From assembly GCA_029747015.1 (NCBI GenBank), contig JAKOGI010000429.1:480001-544000 (forward strand): 64,000 bases of DNA, given 5' to 3'. Made by a program: the position numbers and the translations under genes. Of this stretch, positions 1 to 11,049 are shown one piece after another. The DNA is from Carnegiea gigantea (Eukaryota; Streptophyta; Magnoliopsida; Caryophyllales; Cactaceae). The first letter of the stretch is position 1, and every line of letters begins with the position of its first letter. Below the pieces are notes generated by a model. The model saw only the letters and a program-made list of their open reading frames with translations, was not told the DNA's origin and did not search any database.

Positions 1-365
1 CAAATCTATTGTGCTAGAAGGAGACTTCAAAGGAAAGTGGTCTAAAATGGGGTGCCTTTTTAAGTCTTCCTACTTGGTTTGTGTGAGTTCGAAAGGCTTT
101 GAAAGGCGAAAAGTCTAGTACCATAGGACTCCTAATGTGTTAAGGAGCTCCTAACTAACCTATGCAGTTTAGGTTGATGGTCTAGTGCTGATTGGGGGGG
201 CTCGATCTTGCGATCATGCTGTAGGATACTGTGCGATTCGGGACTCCTAATTAACCTGTGCAGTCCAGGTCGATAGAGCTCCTCTTTGACTTTAGTAATT
301 CCCGAGAATCTAGATGTCAACTGGGTTGCGGTCACCCAAATATGAATTGCACTAGTCTCTAGATG
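1..365. other. Flanking DNA, no gene recognised
   Basis: Left flank of the Athila-type insertion. No coding sequence is supportable. It holds an imperfect internal duplication of about 40 bp: a segment near 150-190 containing 'cctatgcagtttaggt' recurs near 250-285 as 'cctgtgcagtccaggt'. The same flank should resume at 14434 on the other side of the insertion. Confidence 0.5.
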
Positions 366-370
366 TAGTC

Positions 371-1992
371 TGTTAGCAACAGAAATACAATATTTTTTAC
401 AATACCTTTTTACCTGATTTGTGCTTAAAACAATTATTATGTTTAGATTTTTATTTGATTTGATTTTGTTTTGTAGGTGATGAATAATTCAGAAAAAATA
501 CTAAAAAAATGGAAAAAATGCTAAGAAAGGGAGTGGGATCAAATTGTCATTAGCTTGAACCCAGTTATCTTTCACAGCCCAATTCAATCCACACAACCCA
601 AAAGAGGAAAAAATTAAAAAAACAATCCTAAAATCCCTACCCATCCTTATGCGCCTCTCACATGATCTCCCCCATCCCCCTTAATTCACTCTCTCTCTCT
701 CTTTCCCTCGGCTGAAACAAAACAGACCCAGACCCCCCATTCTTCAGTTCTTTTGTCTTCAACATCCTCACCATCATCTCTATGTCGCTCTCAACCGCAT
801 GGCACCAGCAAGATCTCCGCCATCTTCATCCTCATCCAACACTAAATACTACACCACAATCAGCCAGCGCATCATCATCAGCATCGTCCACATCAGGCGC
901 GATTGAAGGGTCGAGACTGAAGGGGCTCGAGTACAAATCAAGGCAGCAGCGACGCTAGGTAAGTGAGGTTTTTAGGGTTCAATTTTAGGGTAGCCTTTAT
1001 TCCAGTTTTTACATAATTTTAGGGTTTATTTTGAGATTCAATTTTAGTGACTCATGTTTCGATTTGAGTCGTCTATTTTGATTTTCGGTTGTTAGATTCA
1101 ATCTCTAGCTTTCATTTTTGTATATTTGAAGCTTAGTTGTTGATTTGGAGTAGATAATTGTGATTTCTAGCTTGTAATTGCAATGAAGTTCGCATGTCTG
1201 GTTCTAGGCTATTCTAGGCTGAATAGTGCTCTTCGCCATTAATGGAGCTAGACTCCATCTCCTCCATGGTCACAAAATCTTGGTTTGATTTCTATTATTC
1301 TACTCTCGTAATACTATTAGCTGAATGCTGCTGAAACATCTGAAATTTGCCTCCTCTGTTTCTTTTTCGTCATGCCTATTGTTCTTTGTTTGTTTTACTT
1401 GTCTGTTTGTTTTGATTTTGGTAACTATCATTTGGGTTGAATATGATTTCTCCTATTTGTGTTCCGCTTCAGTAATTTTTTTATTCACAAAACCTAAGCT
1501 TTTCTAACTTAGCAGGTTCTGGGTTAATTTTGCTCCTGTATATTGCCATAGTTGAAGGGGGAGGTGAAGATGAATCGAGCTTCCCAAAGCGGGGATAGTC
1601 TTCTTCCTTCTCAGCTCTGATTGTAGTTCATCTTTGTTTTATTTTGGTTATTAAGATAACAACTCTGGTTTTAGTTTTGGTAAATAATAAACGTTAGTTT
1701 AATTCCTTGCTCCTTACTATTCTTCAAAGTATGGGATTTGTTATTTTTAGGTTCTTATTTGGTTTCGTAATAGATGAGTAGCGTAGTTTAGCTGGTCAAA
1801 AGCAATTAGTTTTTAGATTATTTTATATTGAGTATGTAGTTTGATTTTAGTTACTCGATTTTAATCTTAAGACAATCTAACAATTTTTTTGTGCCCTTAA
1901 TCTTATCCTCTTCCCTGTGGAGACAACCCTCAAGTTCTACGACAAAAGCCATATAGTTGCGGCTTTAAATTTCCACTTAAAATTATCGTGCA
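371..1992 (+). repeat. LTR A (5') of the Athila-type element
   Basis: This 1.6-kb LTR starts TGTTAGCAAC and ends ATCGTGCA, followed after 6 bp by the tRNA-Asp primer site. It has a CT-rich leader-like stretch (about 660-800) and a transcribed-looking segment with a strong splice donor AG|GTAAGT at 958-964 and a pyrimidine-poor acceptor TTAGCAG at 1509-1515. The sequence aligns along its length with LTRs B and C, with many point differences, so the copies are not recent. Confidence 0.85.
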
Positions 1993-1998
1993 AATTTT

Positions 1999-2016
1999 TG
2001 GAGCCGTTGCCGGGGA
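1999..2016 (+). promoter_or_regulatory. Primer binding site, tRNA-Asp type
   Basis: TGGAGCCGTTGCCGGGGA lies 6 bp after the LTR A end. It matches the complement of the plant tRNA-Asp 3' end (TGGCGCCGTTGCCGGGGA) with one mismatch. This primer is characteristic of Athila-lineage elements and fixes the plus orientation. Confidence 0.85.
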
Positions 2017-2254
2017 CGACGACATGAGATTAGGTCACATTTTCTTTTTTTTTTTTTGATATTTTCTTATTAGTTGCATCTATTTTCTTTTGTTTTGCTT
2101 ATTTCACTATGAGTATTGACATAGATTAGTTTTGTTCATTTCTTGAAAAAAAAAAACTAAAAAACATTAGAAAAGTGAAGAAAATTAAAAAAAAATTGGA
2201 AAAACTTGAAAATCACTAAAAAATCAAAAAATTCAAAAAACTATTTAAAAACAA

Positions 2255-2720
2255 ATGGTAAGTTTCGATTTCCCTCAATTTGAGTATGAAATATTTTGGC
2301 GAAGCTTAAGTAGATTAAATGATTTTCGAGCTCAATGTGTTGACCATTGTTTTGCGAAATGGGAAATCTACCAAATAATCTTTGATGGTCTTAATGATGA
2401 ATATTAAGGTCGTGTTAAGATTATGTTCCCCGGAGGTTTGGATTATTTGTTCACTAAAACTCCTGATGAAATTTTGGATTTCTTTGAATATTTGGCTCAT
2501 GATAATTGGAAGTATGACCATGCTAGAGAGACCTTTAATCATCCCTCTACCAACCCTTATATGATGGATGCTCTACATCTTTAGATAAGAGTCGGATTGG
2601 GGGTATATCTTATGAGCACTATCATACTCCATGTATTCCTCTTTCATGTGATTATTGTTATTCCTTTTACCATAATATTGATACTTGTCCATTGCTTGGT
2701 AGACTGCATAGATTAGAGGA
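2255..2720 (+). pseudogene. gag-like relic, internal region A
   Basis: Reading from ATG 2255, after the A-rich leader typical of these elements, the frame gives MVSFDFPQFEYEIFWRSLSR, then a Trp/Tyr-rich segment with '..KWEIYQIIFDGLNDEY' and '..FFEYLAHDNWKYDHARETF'. This has the look of the retrotransposon gag (capsid) core, with its 'W..Y..F..GL' pattern. The frame is broken by TAA at about 2404 and again near 2583. A degenerate knuckle-like Cys pattern (CDYC...DTC) follows near 2650-2690. The paralogue in internal region B (7781-8239) is uninterrupted over most of this length but has lost its N-terminal codons to stops. Assignment to Athila gag rests on the primer site and the general pattern, not on a database match. 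Confidence 0.55.
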
Positions 2721-2959
2721 ATTTGGTTGCCTTGGGAAATTTACTTACAGAGTTTACTCAAGACTGACCTTAGTTTAAACTCTCTTACAGCTGAGGTCAA
2801 GTCGTATGAGGACTTTGATGTTAGGAGTGACATATCGATTCTTTTTATGATTATTATGATGATACGCATTGTGATGACCTCAAGGTTTCGAGTGAGCCCT
2901 TATGCCCTTTAGCGGATACAGTCTCCTTAGAGTTTAGACCAATTAGTAAACACCCAAGG

Positions 2960-3740
2960 GTAGGCTGATCATTCATGACTCGTCTCTTCCTTTGGCTCTC
3001 TTAGGAGAGCTAGAGGAGGGAGATGGTTTTGAGACTAATGCTAGTTTTAATGATCAGTGTGGCATATTAGTTGAGTTAGAGGATACCTTTTCCGATGAGC
3101 ATTCTTTCAATGAGCCTTGTATTTTGGATTTTAGTGCGGTTACACCTCCTAATGAGTTTATTCATCCCATTTCTGTGCAAATTTCCCTTGAGTTTGCTCC
3201 CATCCTTCCTGTTTCATTGCTCTCTCCTTCCCTCCCCATTCTTCTCTCTTCTTTAGACCTTTCGAGTTTGCTTTTGTAGAGTGTGAAACTTCTGTGCTTG
3301 GCAATCATTGTTTAAATCAGACTCTTGATGATAGTGACATAGATAGACTCGATGATCACTTTGAGCTGAAGGACATGACCTTAAGCCCTCATTTGGCCTT
3401 TGCTTTTCATATCTCATCTTAATGGCCTTGCCCTTGTCCTCTCCCCTCCCCCTTTAGCGATGAATTTCATTTCAGTCATTCAGATCACTCTTGATGGTCT
3501 TCGCATTCATATAGCTATATCTTTGTTAGACTATTGACTAGTACATCTGGTTTTGCATATACACATCTCTCTTTTGATTGGGCTGAGAGCTTTGATAAGC
3601 TCGAGAGAGCATTGAGTTGCATTCCATTTTTGCAGTCTATTTGGGTTACACCTCCTGTTCCTAATTATTTGCATTTCTGTGAGGAATGTGCCCGCACGTT
3701 TGATAAGTTCCTACGAGCATTGGTGAATTTTGATGAGTAG
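2960..3740 (+). pseudogene. Acidic reading frame relic, internal region A
   Basis: This is the second reading frame of the Athila-type element. From about 2992 it reads '..LGELEEGDGFETNASFNDQ', then Glu/Asp-rich sequence, then a Pro/Leu/Ser-rich segment, before drifting into stops near 3279. Homology with region B (8501-9230) continues to a segment around 3534-3740 encoding 'CEECARTFDKFLRAL'. I do not recognise a domain. The preservation of recognisable coding in both internal copies suggests that the parent element encoded a real protein here. It could be the C-terminal part of a gag polyprotein or a lineage-specific extra ORF. Confidence 0.45.
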
Positions 3741-4029
3741 CAGCTTGTGACTGGAGATGGAGCGGCTAATGCTCCATGGACCTCCTCGACATCATCTAAG
3801 TGAGGTGTTAGTTTAGGTACAATTAGTACTGAACCTGATGTGATCATTCCACCCCTTCCCTATTCTCCTTTTCATTTCTTTTTTCTCTTTTTGTACATAG
3901 TTGTGAATCTTTAGGATTGTGATTGTATGGGTGATCAATCTTGAGGAGAAATATTGGATTTGTTGAGTCGAGTTGGCTATGGCCACCCTTGGTTGTGTTA
4001 TGGTGTATTTTGTTTTGTGAATACTTGTT

Positions 4030-4800
4030 AGTTGTGGATATCTAGGATTGTAAATAGTTGTGGATATATAGGGTTGTGGATATCCAGGATTGTGAATATG
4101 ATTATGTTCTGCATGTTCTATTTGATTTTTGTTGTTAGCTTCTTGTTTATTTTGGGCATCTTTGTTTTAAGTTTGTTTCGTTATGAGTGTTTTGTTTTGT
4201 TTTGGTTTTACTTTGGCTTTGTTTTGTTTAAGCCTTTGGTTTTGTTCCCTTTTTGGTGTTTTAGTGGTTTTATTTTTGTTTTTGGAATTTATTTTTCTTT
4301 TCCTTTGTGTTGTTTTGTTTGAGGTTTACTTTTCTTTTGTCTTTTCTTTGGTGGTTCCTTGTTTATATTGGGATTTTTGGGTTTTTTAGGATATTTTAGT
4401 TGTGTTTTGTGTATTGGTCGTATGTTTTTATAAATAGGTGATTAGTGCTTTCTTTTTATTCCATTGGTTTTATATTTTGTTTTTTTTTTTGGTCTCTTTT
4501 TTTGTTTAAGGTTTGTTTTTGTTTAGTTTAGTATTTAGTGGCTCCTTGGTCTTGTTTTGTTTCTATTTTAGTGATTATTTGTGTTTTGGTCTTGTCCTAC
4601 TTTGGTTTGGTTCGGTTTTGGTTTTGGTTTTGGTTTTGTTTTGTTTTAGATTTGGTTTTCGTTTTACTTTCATTTGTGATTTTGATTTTGATATTGATTT
4701 TGGCGATTTTGTTTTTGGTTTTTTTGTTAATTTTTGGTGGTGTCGTAGTATGTATATATATCTGTGGATTTATGTTGGCTTCCCGGTTGTGTAGTTTATG
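4030..4800 (+). repeat. T/G-rich low-complexity tract, region A
   Basis: Long stretch dominated by TTTTG and TTTGG runs, such as repeated 'ggttttggttttggtttt' near 4616-4640. Its open frames encode almost only Phe, Leu, Val and Cys, and are composition artefacts, not genes. A matching tract occurs in region B (9600-10260). Confidence 0.7.
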
Positions 4801-5930
4801 TGTTGCTTGTTGGCGCCTTAGTTCTCACAATAAGGACACTGTGGAGTTTTGGTGTGGGGCTGAGGAACCTATTTGTACATATTTTTTTTGAAATTTTTCA
4901 AAAATTAAAAAAGAATTTTGTTTTTCTTTGCGCAATTGTGTGCTTTCTTAGGCGATTGTGATCCCATGCTGCTAGGTCATTCCATTATATGTGAATATAG
5001 TTTGCATGATGATATGTCTACTTGAGCATGTAGATTTGATTTTTCATAATAGTCCTATCTCATATGTGTGATTTTATACCTACCTTGTTGACTTTACTGT
5101 CAATTCTTAGGGTCTTGTTGTTAAGCTGGCATGAGAACTTTTTATTTGTCGAAGTTGCTTTCTAAGCTCTTAAAAAATGCAAAAAAGAAGAAAAAATAGT
5201 CTAAACAAAGAGTGAATAAAAACACAGGGCATCAATGTTCATAGTCACTATCTTTATTCCATATCTTTAATTGGCTTGATTTATGTTATTTTACTTGATT
5301 TTACATGTGCTTGGGCAATGAAATAAGTGATTCGCACAATCAAATACAACGCCCCTTTTTAGGGTAGGCCTGAATAGTTGTAACTTAAGCATGTTTAGGG
5401 TGTGTGCGTTATTATTCTTGAAAAGAAAAAGAAGAAGAAAAAAAGAAAAAAATGAAGCAAAGAAGGTAATTAGGCGAGAAAACGGGGATCGTGTCAATGT
5501 TAGCAACTTGATTCATAAGGATTGATACACAATAGCATATGTATCAAGGTGTACAGATCATTGAATACTATATGTGGGGTGAAAAATAAAAGTCGGGATG
5601 CTTCCTTTGACTTAGTTATTTGTTGATTGCATATTCTATTTGTTTATAATTTGGTGAATTAGTTATTAGGGTGGTGCAATTGTCTAAGTTGTGTACATGA
5701 TTTCCTTATTACTTACATATATGTTCATGTTTTTAGAAAAAGCCATAAAGATTTTCCTTTAATTTTGAAAAAGGTTTGTGTGGGTATTACACTTGAAAGC
5801 TCTCAGGAGACCTCACTCGTCCACTTGGAAAACCGAGGGATTTAAAGGGCTTATTGCATATGTTAAATGCGACCGTAATTTCTACGAAAGAGAGTTAGGA
5901 TTTTTTTTTTTCTTATTTTCCATTTCTTTT
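4801..5930 (+). other. Non-coding 3' part of internal region A
   Basis: Homologous to 10260-11990 of region B once the hAT-like insertion there is removed. I see no coding sequence. It contains A-rich blocks, such as 5405-5460. Confidence 0.6.
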
Positions 5931-5939
5931 TAGGTAGTT

Positions 5940-5985
5940 TAGTTGTTTTACTCGGGAACAAGCAAAACCTTGGAATGGGGGTATT
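5940..5985 (+). promoter_or_regulatory. Polypurine tract before LTR B
   Basis: The segment 'ctcgggaacaagcaaaacc...ggaatgggggtatt' immediately precedes the TG of LTR B at 5986. The G-run is the candidate plus-strand primer. The same arrangement precedes LTR C at 12010-12044. Confidence 0.65.
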
Positions 5986-7522
5986 TGTTTGCACCAAAAA
6001 TACGATATTTTTACAATACTTTTACACCAGATTTGTACTTTAAATAATTATTATGTTTAGATTTTTATTTGATTTAATTTTGTTTTGTAGTTGATGAATA
6101 ATTTAGGAAAAATGTTGAAAAAATGGAAAAAATGCTAAGAAAGGGAGATGGGTCCAATTCTCATTTGTTTGAACCCAATTATCTCTCACAGCGCAATTTA
6201 CATAAAGCAAAAGAGGAAAAAATTTTAAAAAAAAAATCCTAAAATCCCTACCCATCCTCACGTGCCACTCACACGATCTTCCTCTCCCACTTAATTCGCT
6301 CTCTCTCCCTACCCCTCGGCTGAAACAAAATAGACCAAGACCCCCCCTTCTTCGGTTCTTCTATCTTCGACATCCTCACCATCATCTCCATCTCGCTCTC
6401 AGCCATATAGCACCAGCAACATCTCCACCCTCTTCATCCTCATCCAACACTGAATCACATGCAACAGTAAGCCAGTGCATCATCATCAGCATTATCCGCA
6501 TCAGGTGCGATTGAAGGGCCTAGATTAACGGTGCTCGGGTATAAATCGAGGCAGCAGTGGCTCTAGGCAAGCAAGGTCTTTAGGGTTCAATTTTAGGCTA
6601 GTCTTAATTCTAGTTTTTAGAGAATTTTAAGATTTATTTCGTGTTCAATTTTATTGATTTAGGGTTCGATTTGAGTCGTATATTTTGATTTTAGGTTGTT
6701 AGATTTGACTCTGGGTTACATTTTGCATATTTGAAGCTTAATTGTTGATTTGGAGTAGATAATCGTGATTTCTAGCTTGTAATTGCAAAGAAGTGGGCAT
6801 GTCTGGTTCTGGGTCTGGTTTCTATTATGCTTCTCTCGTAATGCTCTTAGTTGAATGCTGCTGAAACATCCAAAATTTCCCTCCGGTATTTCTGTTCTAT
6901 GATGTCCATTGTTCTTTGTTTGTTCTATTTGTCTGTTTGTTTTGATTTTGCTAACTATCATTTGCATTGAATACGATTTCTCGTATTTGTGTTCTGATTC
7001 GGTAATTTTTAGGTTCATAAAACCTGAGTTTTTCTAATCTAGCAGGTTTTGGCTTAATTTTGCTCCTATATATTGCCATAGTTGAGGGGGGAGGTGAAGA
7101 TGAATTTTGAGCTTCCCAAAGCGGAGATAGTCTTCTTCCTCCTCACCTCTAATTGTAGTTCATCTTTGGTTTATTTTGGTTATTAAGATAATAACTTTGG
7201 TTTAGTTTTGGTAAATAATAAGCTTTAGTTTAATTCCTTGCTCGTTGCTATTCTTCAAAGTATGGCATTTGTTATTTTTAGGTTCTTATTTAGTTTAGTA
7301 ATAGATGTGTAGTTTTGTTTAGGTGGTCAAAAGTAATTAGTTTTTAGAATATTTTAAGTTGAGTATCTAGTTTGATTTAATTACTCGATTTTAATCTTAG
7401 GACAATCTAACAATGTTTTTGTAGCATTAATCTCATCCTCGTCCCTGTGGATATGACCCTCAAGTACTAAGATGAAAGTCGTATACTTGCGGTTTTAGAT
7501 TTCCACTTAAAATTATTATACA
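5986..7522 (+). repeat. LTR B (middle) of the Athila-type element
   Basis: Starts TGTTTGCACC and ends ATTATACA, 1537 bp. It is both preceded by a polypurine tract and followed by a primer site, so it serves as the 3' LTR of unit A and the 5' LTR of unit B. At the position of the LTR A splice donor it reads AG|GCAAGC, a weaker GC-type donor. Confidence 0.85.
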
Positions 7523-7528
7523 TGTTTT

Positions 7529-7546
7529 TGGTGCCGTTGCCGGGGA
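7529..7546 (+). promoter_or_regulatory. Primer binding site, tRNA-Asp type (unit B)
   Basis: TGGTGCCGTTGCCGGGGA, 6 bp after the LTR B end, differs from the perfect tRNA-Asp complement by one base, at a different choice of nucleotide from the unit A site. Confidence 0.85.
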
Positions 7547-7780
7547 TGACGACATGAGATTTGGTCGCATTTTCTTTTTCTTTGATATTTTCTTGCTAGC
7601 CGCATCTATTTTCTTTTATTTTATTGATTTCAGTATGAGTATTGACTTAGGTTAGTTTTGTTTATTTCTTGAAAAAAAAGCCCAAAAGACATTAGAAAAG
7701 TCAAGAAAACTTGGAAAAAAATTTGAAAAAACTTGAAAATCACTAAAAATTGAAGAACTTAAAAAAAAAATTTAAAAGAA

Positions 7781-8239
7781 GTGGCAAGTTTCTATTTCCC
7801 TCCGTTTTAGCATGAAATATTTTTGTGATACTTGAATAGATTGAATGATTTTCATGCTCAATGTATTGATCATTGTTTTGAGAAATGGAAAATTTACCAA
7901 GTGATCTTGGAGGGTCTTAATGATGAATATCAGGGTCATGTTGAGGCTATGTATCTTGGGGATTTGAATTATTTGTTCACTAAGACTCCTAACGAAATTA
8001 GGGATTTCTTTGAATATTTGGCTCATGATACTTGGGACTATGACCATGCTAGAGAGACCTTTAGTCACCTCTCTGTCGACCCTTATACGATGCAAGCTAC
8101 TTCTTTAGGTAAGGGTCAGATCGGGGGTGTATCTCATGAGCACTCTCATACTTTATGTGCTCCTATTTCATGTGATTATTGTTATTCCTTTATCTATGAT
8201 GTTGACACTTGTCCATTACTTGATAGACACACAGATTAG
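7781..8239 (+). pseudogene. gag-like relic, internal region B
   Basis: The better-preserved copy of the Athila-type gag-like gene. The start corresponding to ATG 2255 is GTG here (7781), and TAG and TGA stops lie in the first 20 codons. From codon 18 (7832) onward, 135 codons are open: a helix-rich core with 'HCFEKWKIYQVILEGLNDEY', then 'DFFEYLAHDTWDYDHARETF', then a Cys-rich end with CDYC and DTCP (spacing C-x2-C-x9-C), which resembles a worn zinc knuckle. Role by family: capsid/nucleocapsid of the virus-like particle. It is followed by the acidic frame at 8501. Not functional as read. Confidence 0.55.
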
Positions 8240-8500
8240 AGGGACTGACGACCTCTAATAGGGAGATTTACTTACAAAGTTTACTCCAAACTGACCTTAG
8301 TTTAGACTTTTCTACACCTGAGGTCAAGTCTTGTGAGCGTTTTGATGTTAGGAATGTGATATCGATTCCTTTAGGGCATGATTATTATTATGATATGTCC
8401 TGTGATGACCTCGAGGTTTCGAGTGAGCCCTTATCTCCTTTAGCAGTTGCACCCTCCCTAGAGTACGTTTAGCATAATTAGTAACCACCTCGAGGGTAGT

Positions 8501-9230
8501 TTGATCATTCATGACCCATCTCTTCCTTTATCTCCCTTAGGGGAGCTAGAGGAGGGAGATGGTTTTGAGACTGATACTAGTTTCGATGATGAGCGTGGCA
8601 TACTAGTTGAGTCAAAGGATACCTTGTCTGATGAGCATTCTATTGTGGATTTTAGTGAGGTTACACCTCCTGATGAGCTTATTGATCCCATTTTTATGGG
8701 GACTTCCCTTGACATAGCTCTCATCCCTCCTATTTCATTGCCCTCCCCATCCCTCCCCTTTCTTCTCCCTTCTTTAGACAATCCTGAGTTTGCTTTTATA
8801 GAGTATGAGACTTTTGTGCTTGGCAGTCCTTATTTAGATCTGACTCTTGATGATAGTGTCATAGATAGACTAAAGGATCACTTTAAGGTGAAGGATCTGA
8901 TTGGCCTTGCCTTGGTCCGTTCGCCTCCCCCTTTAGAGATGTTGAATTTCATTTCATTAATTCAGATCACTCTCGATGGTCTTCGCATTGATATAGCCAT
9001 ATCTTTGTTAGACCATTGACTAGTACATTTGGTTTTGCATATATGTATCTATCTTTTAATTGGGGTGAGAGCCTTGATAAGCTCATGAGAGCCTTGAGTT
9101 GCATTCCATTTTTGCACTCTATTTAGGTTATACCTCCTGTTCCTAACTATTTGCATTTTCGTGAGGAATGTGCCCACATATTTGATAGTTACTATGAGCA
9201 TTGGTGGGTTTTGATGAGTAGCAGCTTGTG
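8501..9230 (+). pseudogene. Acidic reading frame, internal region B
   Basis: Open for 172 codons from 8501 to 9019, with '..LGELEEGDGFETDTSFDDE' near the start, further Glu/Asp-rich sequence, a Pro/Ser/Leu-rich stretch (about residues 70-90) and a Leu/Ile/Asp-rich C-terminal part. Homology to region A carries on after the stop at 9019 to about 9230, so the ancestral protein was probably longer. There is no recognisable catalytic motif or transmembrane segment. It lies downstream of the gag-like relic on the same strand and could be a gag extension or an accessory protein. The overlapping antisense frame is a shadow. Confidence 0.45.
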
Positions 9231-9599
9231 ACTTAAGATGGAGTGACTGATACTCGAAGGACCTCCTCGACATCATCTGAGTGAGGCGTTAGTTTGGATA
9301 CAATCGGTACCCAACCTGGTATGATCATTCCACCCCTTCCCTGTTCTCCTTTTTTCGTTTCTTTTTTTTGTTTTTGTACATAGTTGTGAATATTTAGCAT
9401 TGTGATTGTATGGGTGATTGATCTTGAGGAGAAATTTGGAATTTGTTTAGTCGAGTTGGCTATGTTCACCCTTGGTTGTGTTGTGATGTATTTTGTTTTG
9501 TAAATACTTGTTAGTTGTGGATATTTAGGATTGTGAATAGTTTTCGACATCCAGGATTGTGATTATGATTGTGTTATGCGTGTTCTATTTGATTTGTAT

Positions 9600-10260
9600 T
9601 ATTACCTTCTTGTTTATTTTAGGTATCTTCGTTTTTTACGTTTTTCGTTATGAATGTTCTATTTCCTTGGTTTTGAGATTTTTGGTTTTGCTTTGGCTTT
9701 GTTTTGTTTAATCCTTTGTTTCTGTTCCCTTTTAAGTGTTTAAGTGGTTTTATTTTTGTTTTTGTATTTTATTTTTCTTTTCTTTTGTGTTGTTTTGTTT
9801 CAGGTTTAGTTTTCTTCTGCCTTTTCTTTGATGGTTCCTTGTTTATGTTGGGGGTTTTTTCTGGATGTTTTAGTTGTGTTTTGCGTATTGGTGGTATGTT
9901 TTTGTAAATAGGTGATCAGTGCTTTCTTTATGTTCCATTGGTTTTATACTTTGTTTTTATTTTATCTCTTGTTTTGTTTAATGTTTCTTTTTGTTTTAGT
10001 TTGGTATTTGGTCTTGTTTTGTATCTGTTTTAGGGATTATTTGTGTTTTGGTCTTTTCTTGTTTTGGTTTGGTGTCGTTTTGGTTTTGTTTTGTTTTAGA
10101 TTTGGTTTTTATTTTGCTTTCTTTTGTGATTTTGATTGTGATTTTGATTTTGATTTTGATTTTTGTGATTTTATTTTTGGCTTTGTTTTTGATTTTTGGT
10201 GGTGTCCTAGTTTGTATATATGTGTGGATTTATGTTGTTTTCCCGGTTGTATAGATTATG
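9600..10260 (+). repeat. T/G-rich low-complexity tract, region B
   Basis: Counterpart of 4030-4800, with the same TTTTG/GTTTT bias ending in repeated 'gattttgattttgattttg' (about 10130-10160). The open frames here (for example a Phe-rich 137-codon frame at 9912-10325) follow from composition and should not be called genes. Confidence 0.7.
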
Positions 10261-10452
10261 TGCTGCTTTTTGGCACCTTAGTTCTCATAAAAAGGACATT
10301 GTGGAGTTTTTTGGTGCAGTGGTGAGGTGCTTATTTGTACATACTTTTTTGAAATTTTTAAAAAATTCAAAAAGATGTTTGTTTTTCTTCGGGGATTTGT
10401 GTGCTTTCTTAGGCGATAGTGATCCAATATTGGTAGGTCATAGCACTATATG

Positions 10453-11049
10453 TAGAGCTAGGTAGTAGGTTAGGTCGAGTCGGAGTTGTGTTCGTGTTAA
10501 ACTTAAACGGGTTGAGAATTTATCGCCTTGAACTTAGCCCGCTTGTTAAACGGGTTGGAAAGCCTTAACCTGTACCCATTTAATTCTTAAACGGGCTAAT
10601 TTGCTTAATCTATTTAAGATAAATACGACGAGTTCATCGGCGTAATTTCCCATTTACGCATTCAATATTTTCAACTAATATGTAATTATATAGTGTTAAA
10701 AATTAAGTTTACATATCACATTAAACAGTAACTGTCTAAAACTCCCCTAATTCATCATAATTTACATTTTTATAATTTTTTGTTTTCTTAATTGTCCAAT
10801 AAAAAGGTAAATGGATATGCTACAAATGAAAAAATAGGTTGACCTATTTTACCCACTTAATTAAACGGGTTAAATAGGTACTTTTTGGTCTCGAGAATCT
10901 TGACCTGAACATAATCCATTTAATTAAAAGGTTGAATGTGTCAACCCATTTAGTTAAACAGATTAAAAATTAAATTTATACCCAAACCAACTTAACTTCG
11001 TGTTGGTTTCGGGTCGTTGATCTTGTTGGGTCAACTTTACGCAACTCTA
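10453..11049. mobile_element. hAT-like non-autonomous element inside unit B
   Basis: A 597-bp insertion absent from the matching place in unit A (about 4993). Ends are TAGAG...CTCTA, with flanking near-duplicate 8-bp sequences (actatatg / gttatatg), as expected for hAT transposition. The interior is rich in 'aaacgggtt' and 'aaccc(a/g)tttaa' motifs in both orientations. No transposase frame is present, so it is non-autonomous. Confidence 0.7.

Noticed and set aside
4030..4900. Several overlapping Phe/Leu-rich open frames that look like membrane proteins
   Set aside because: They arise from a T/G-rich low-complexity tract, overlap in different frames, and the homologous tract at 9600-10260 does not conserve a frame.
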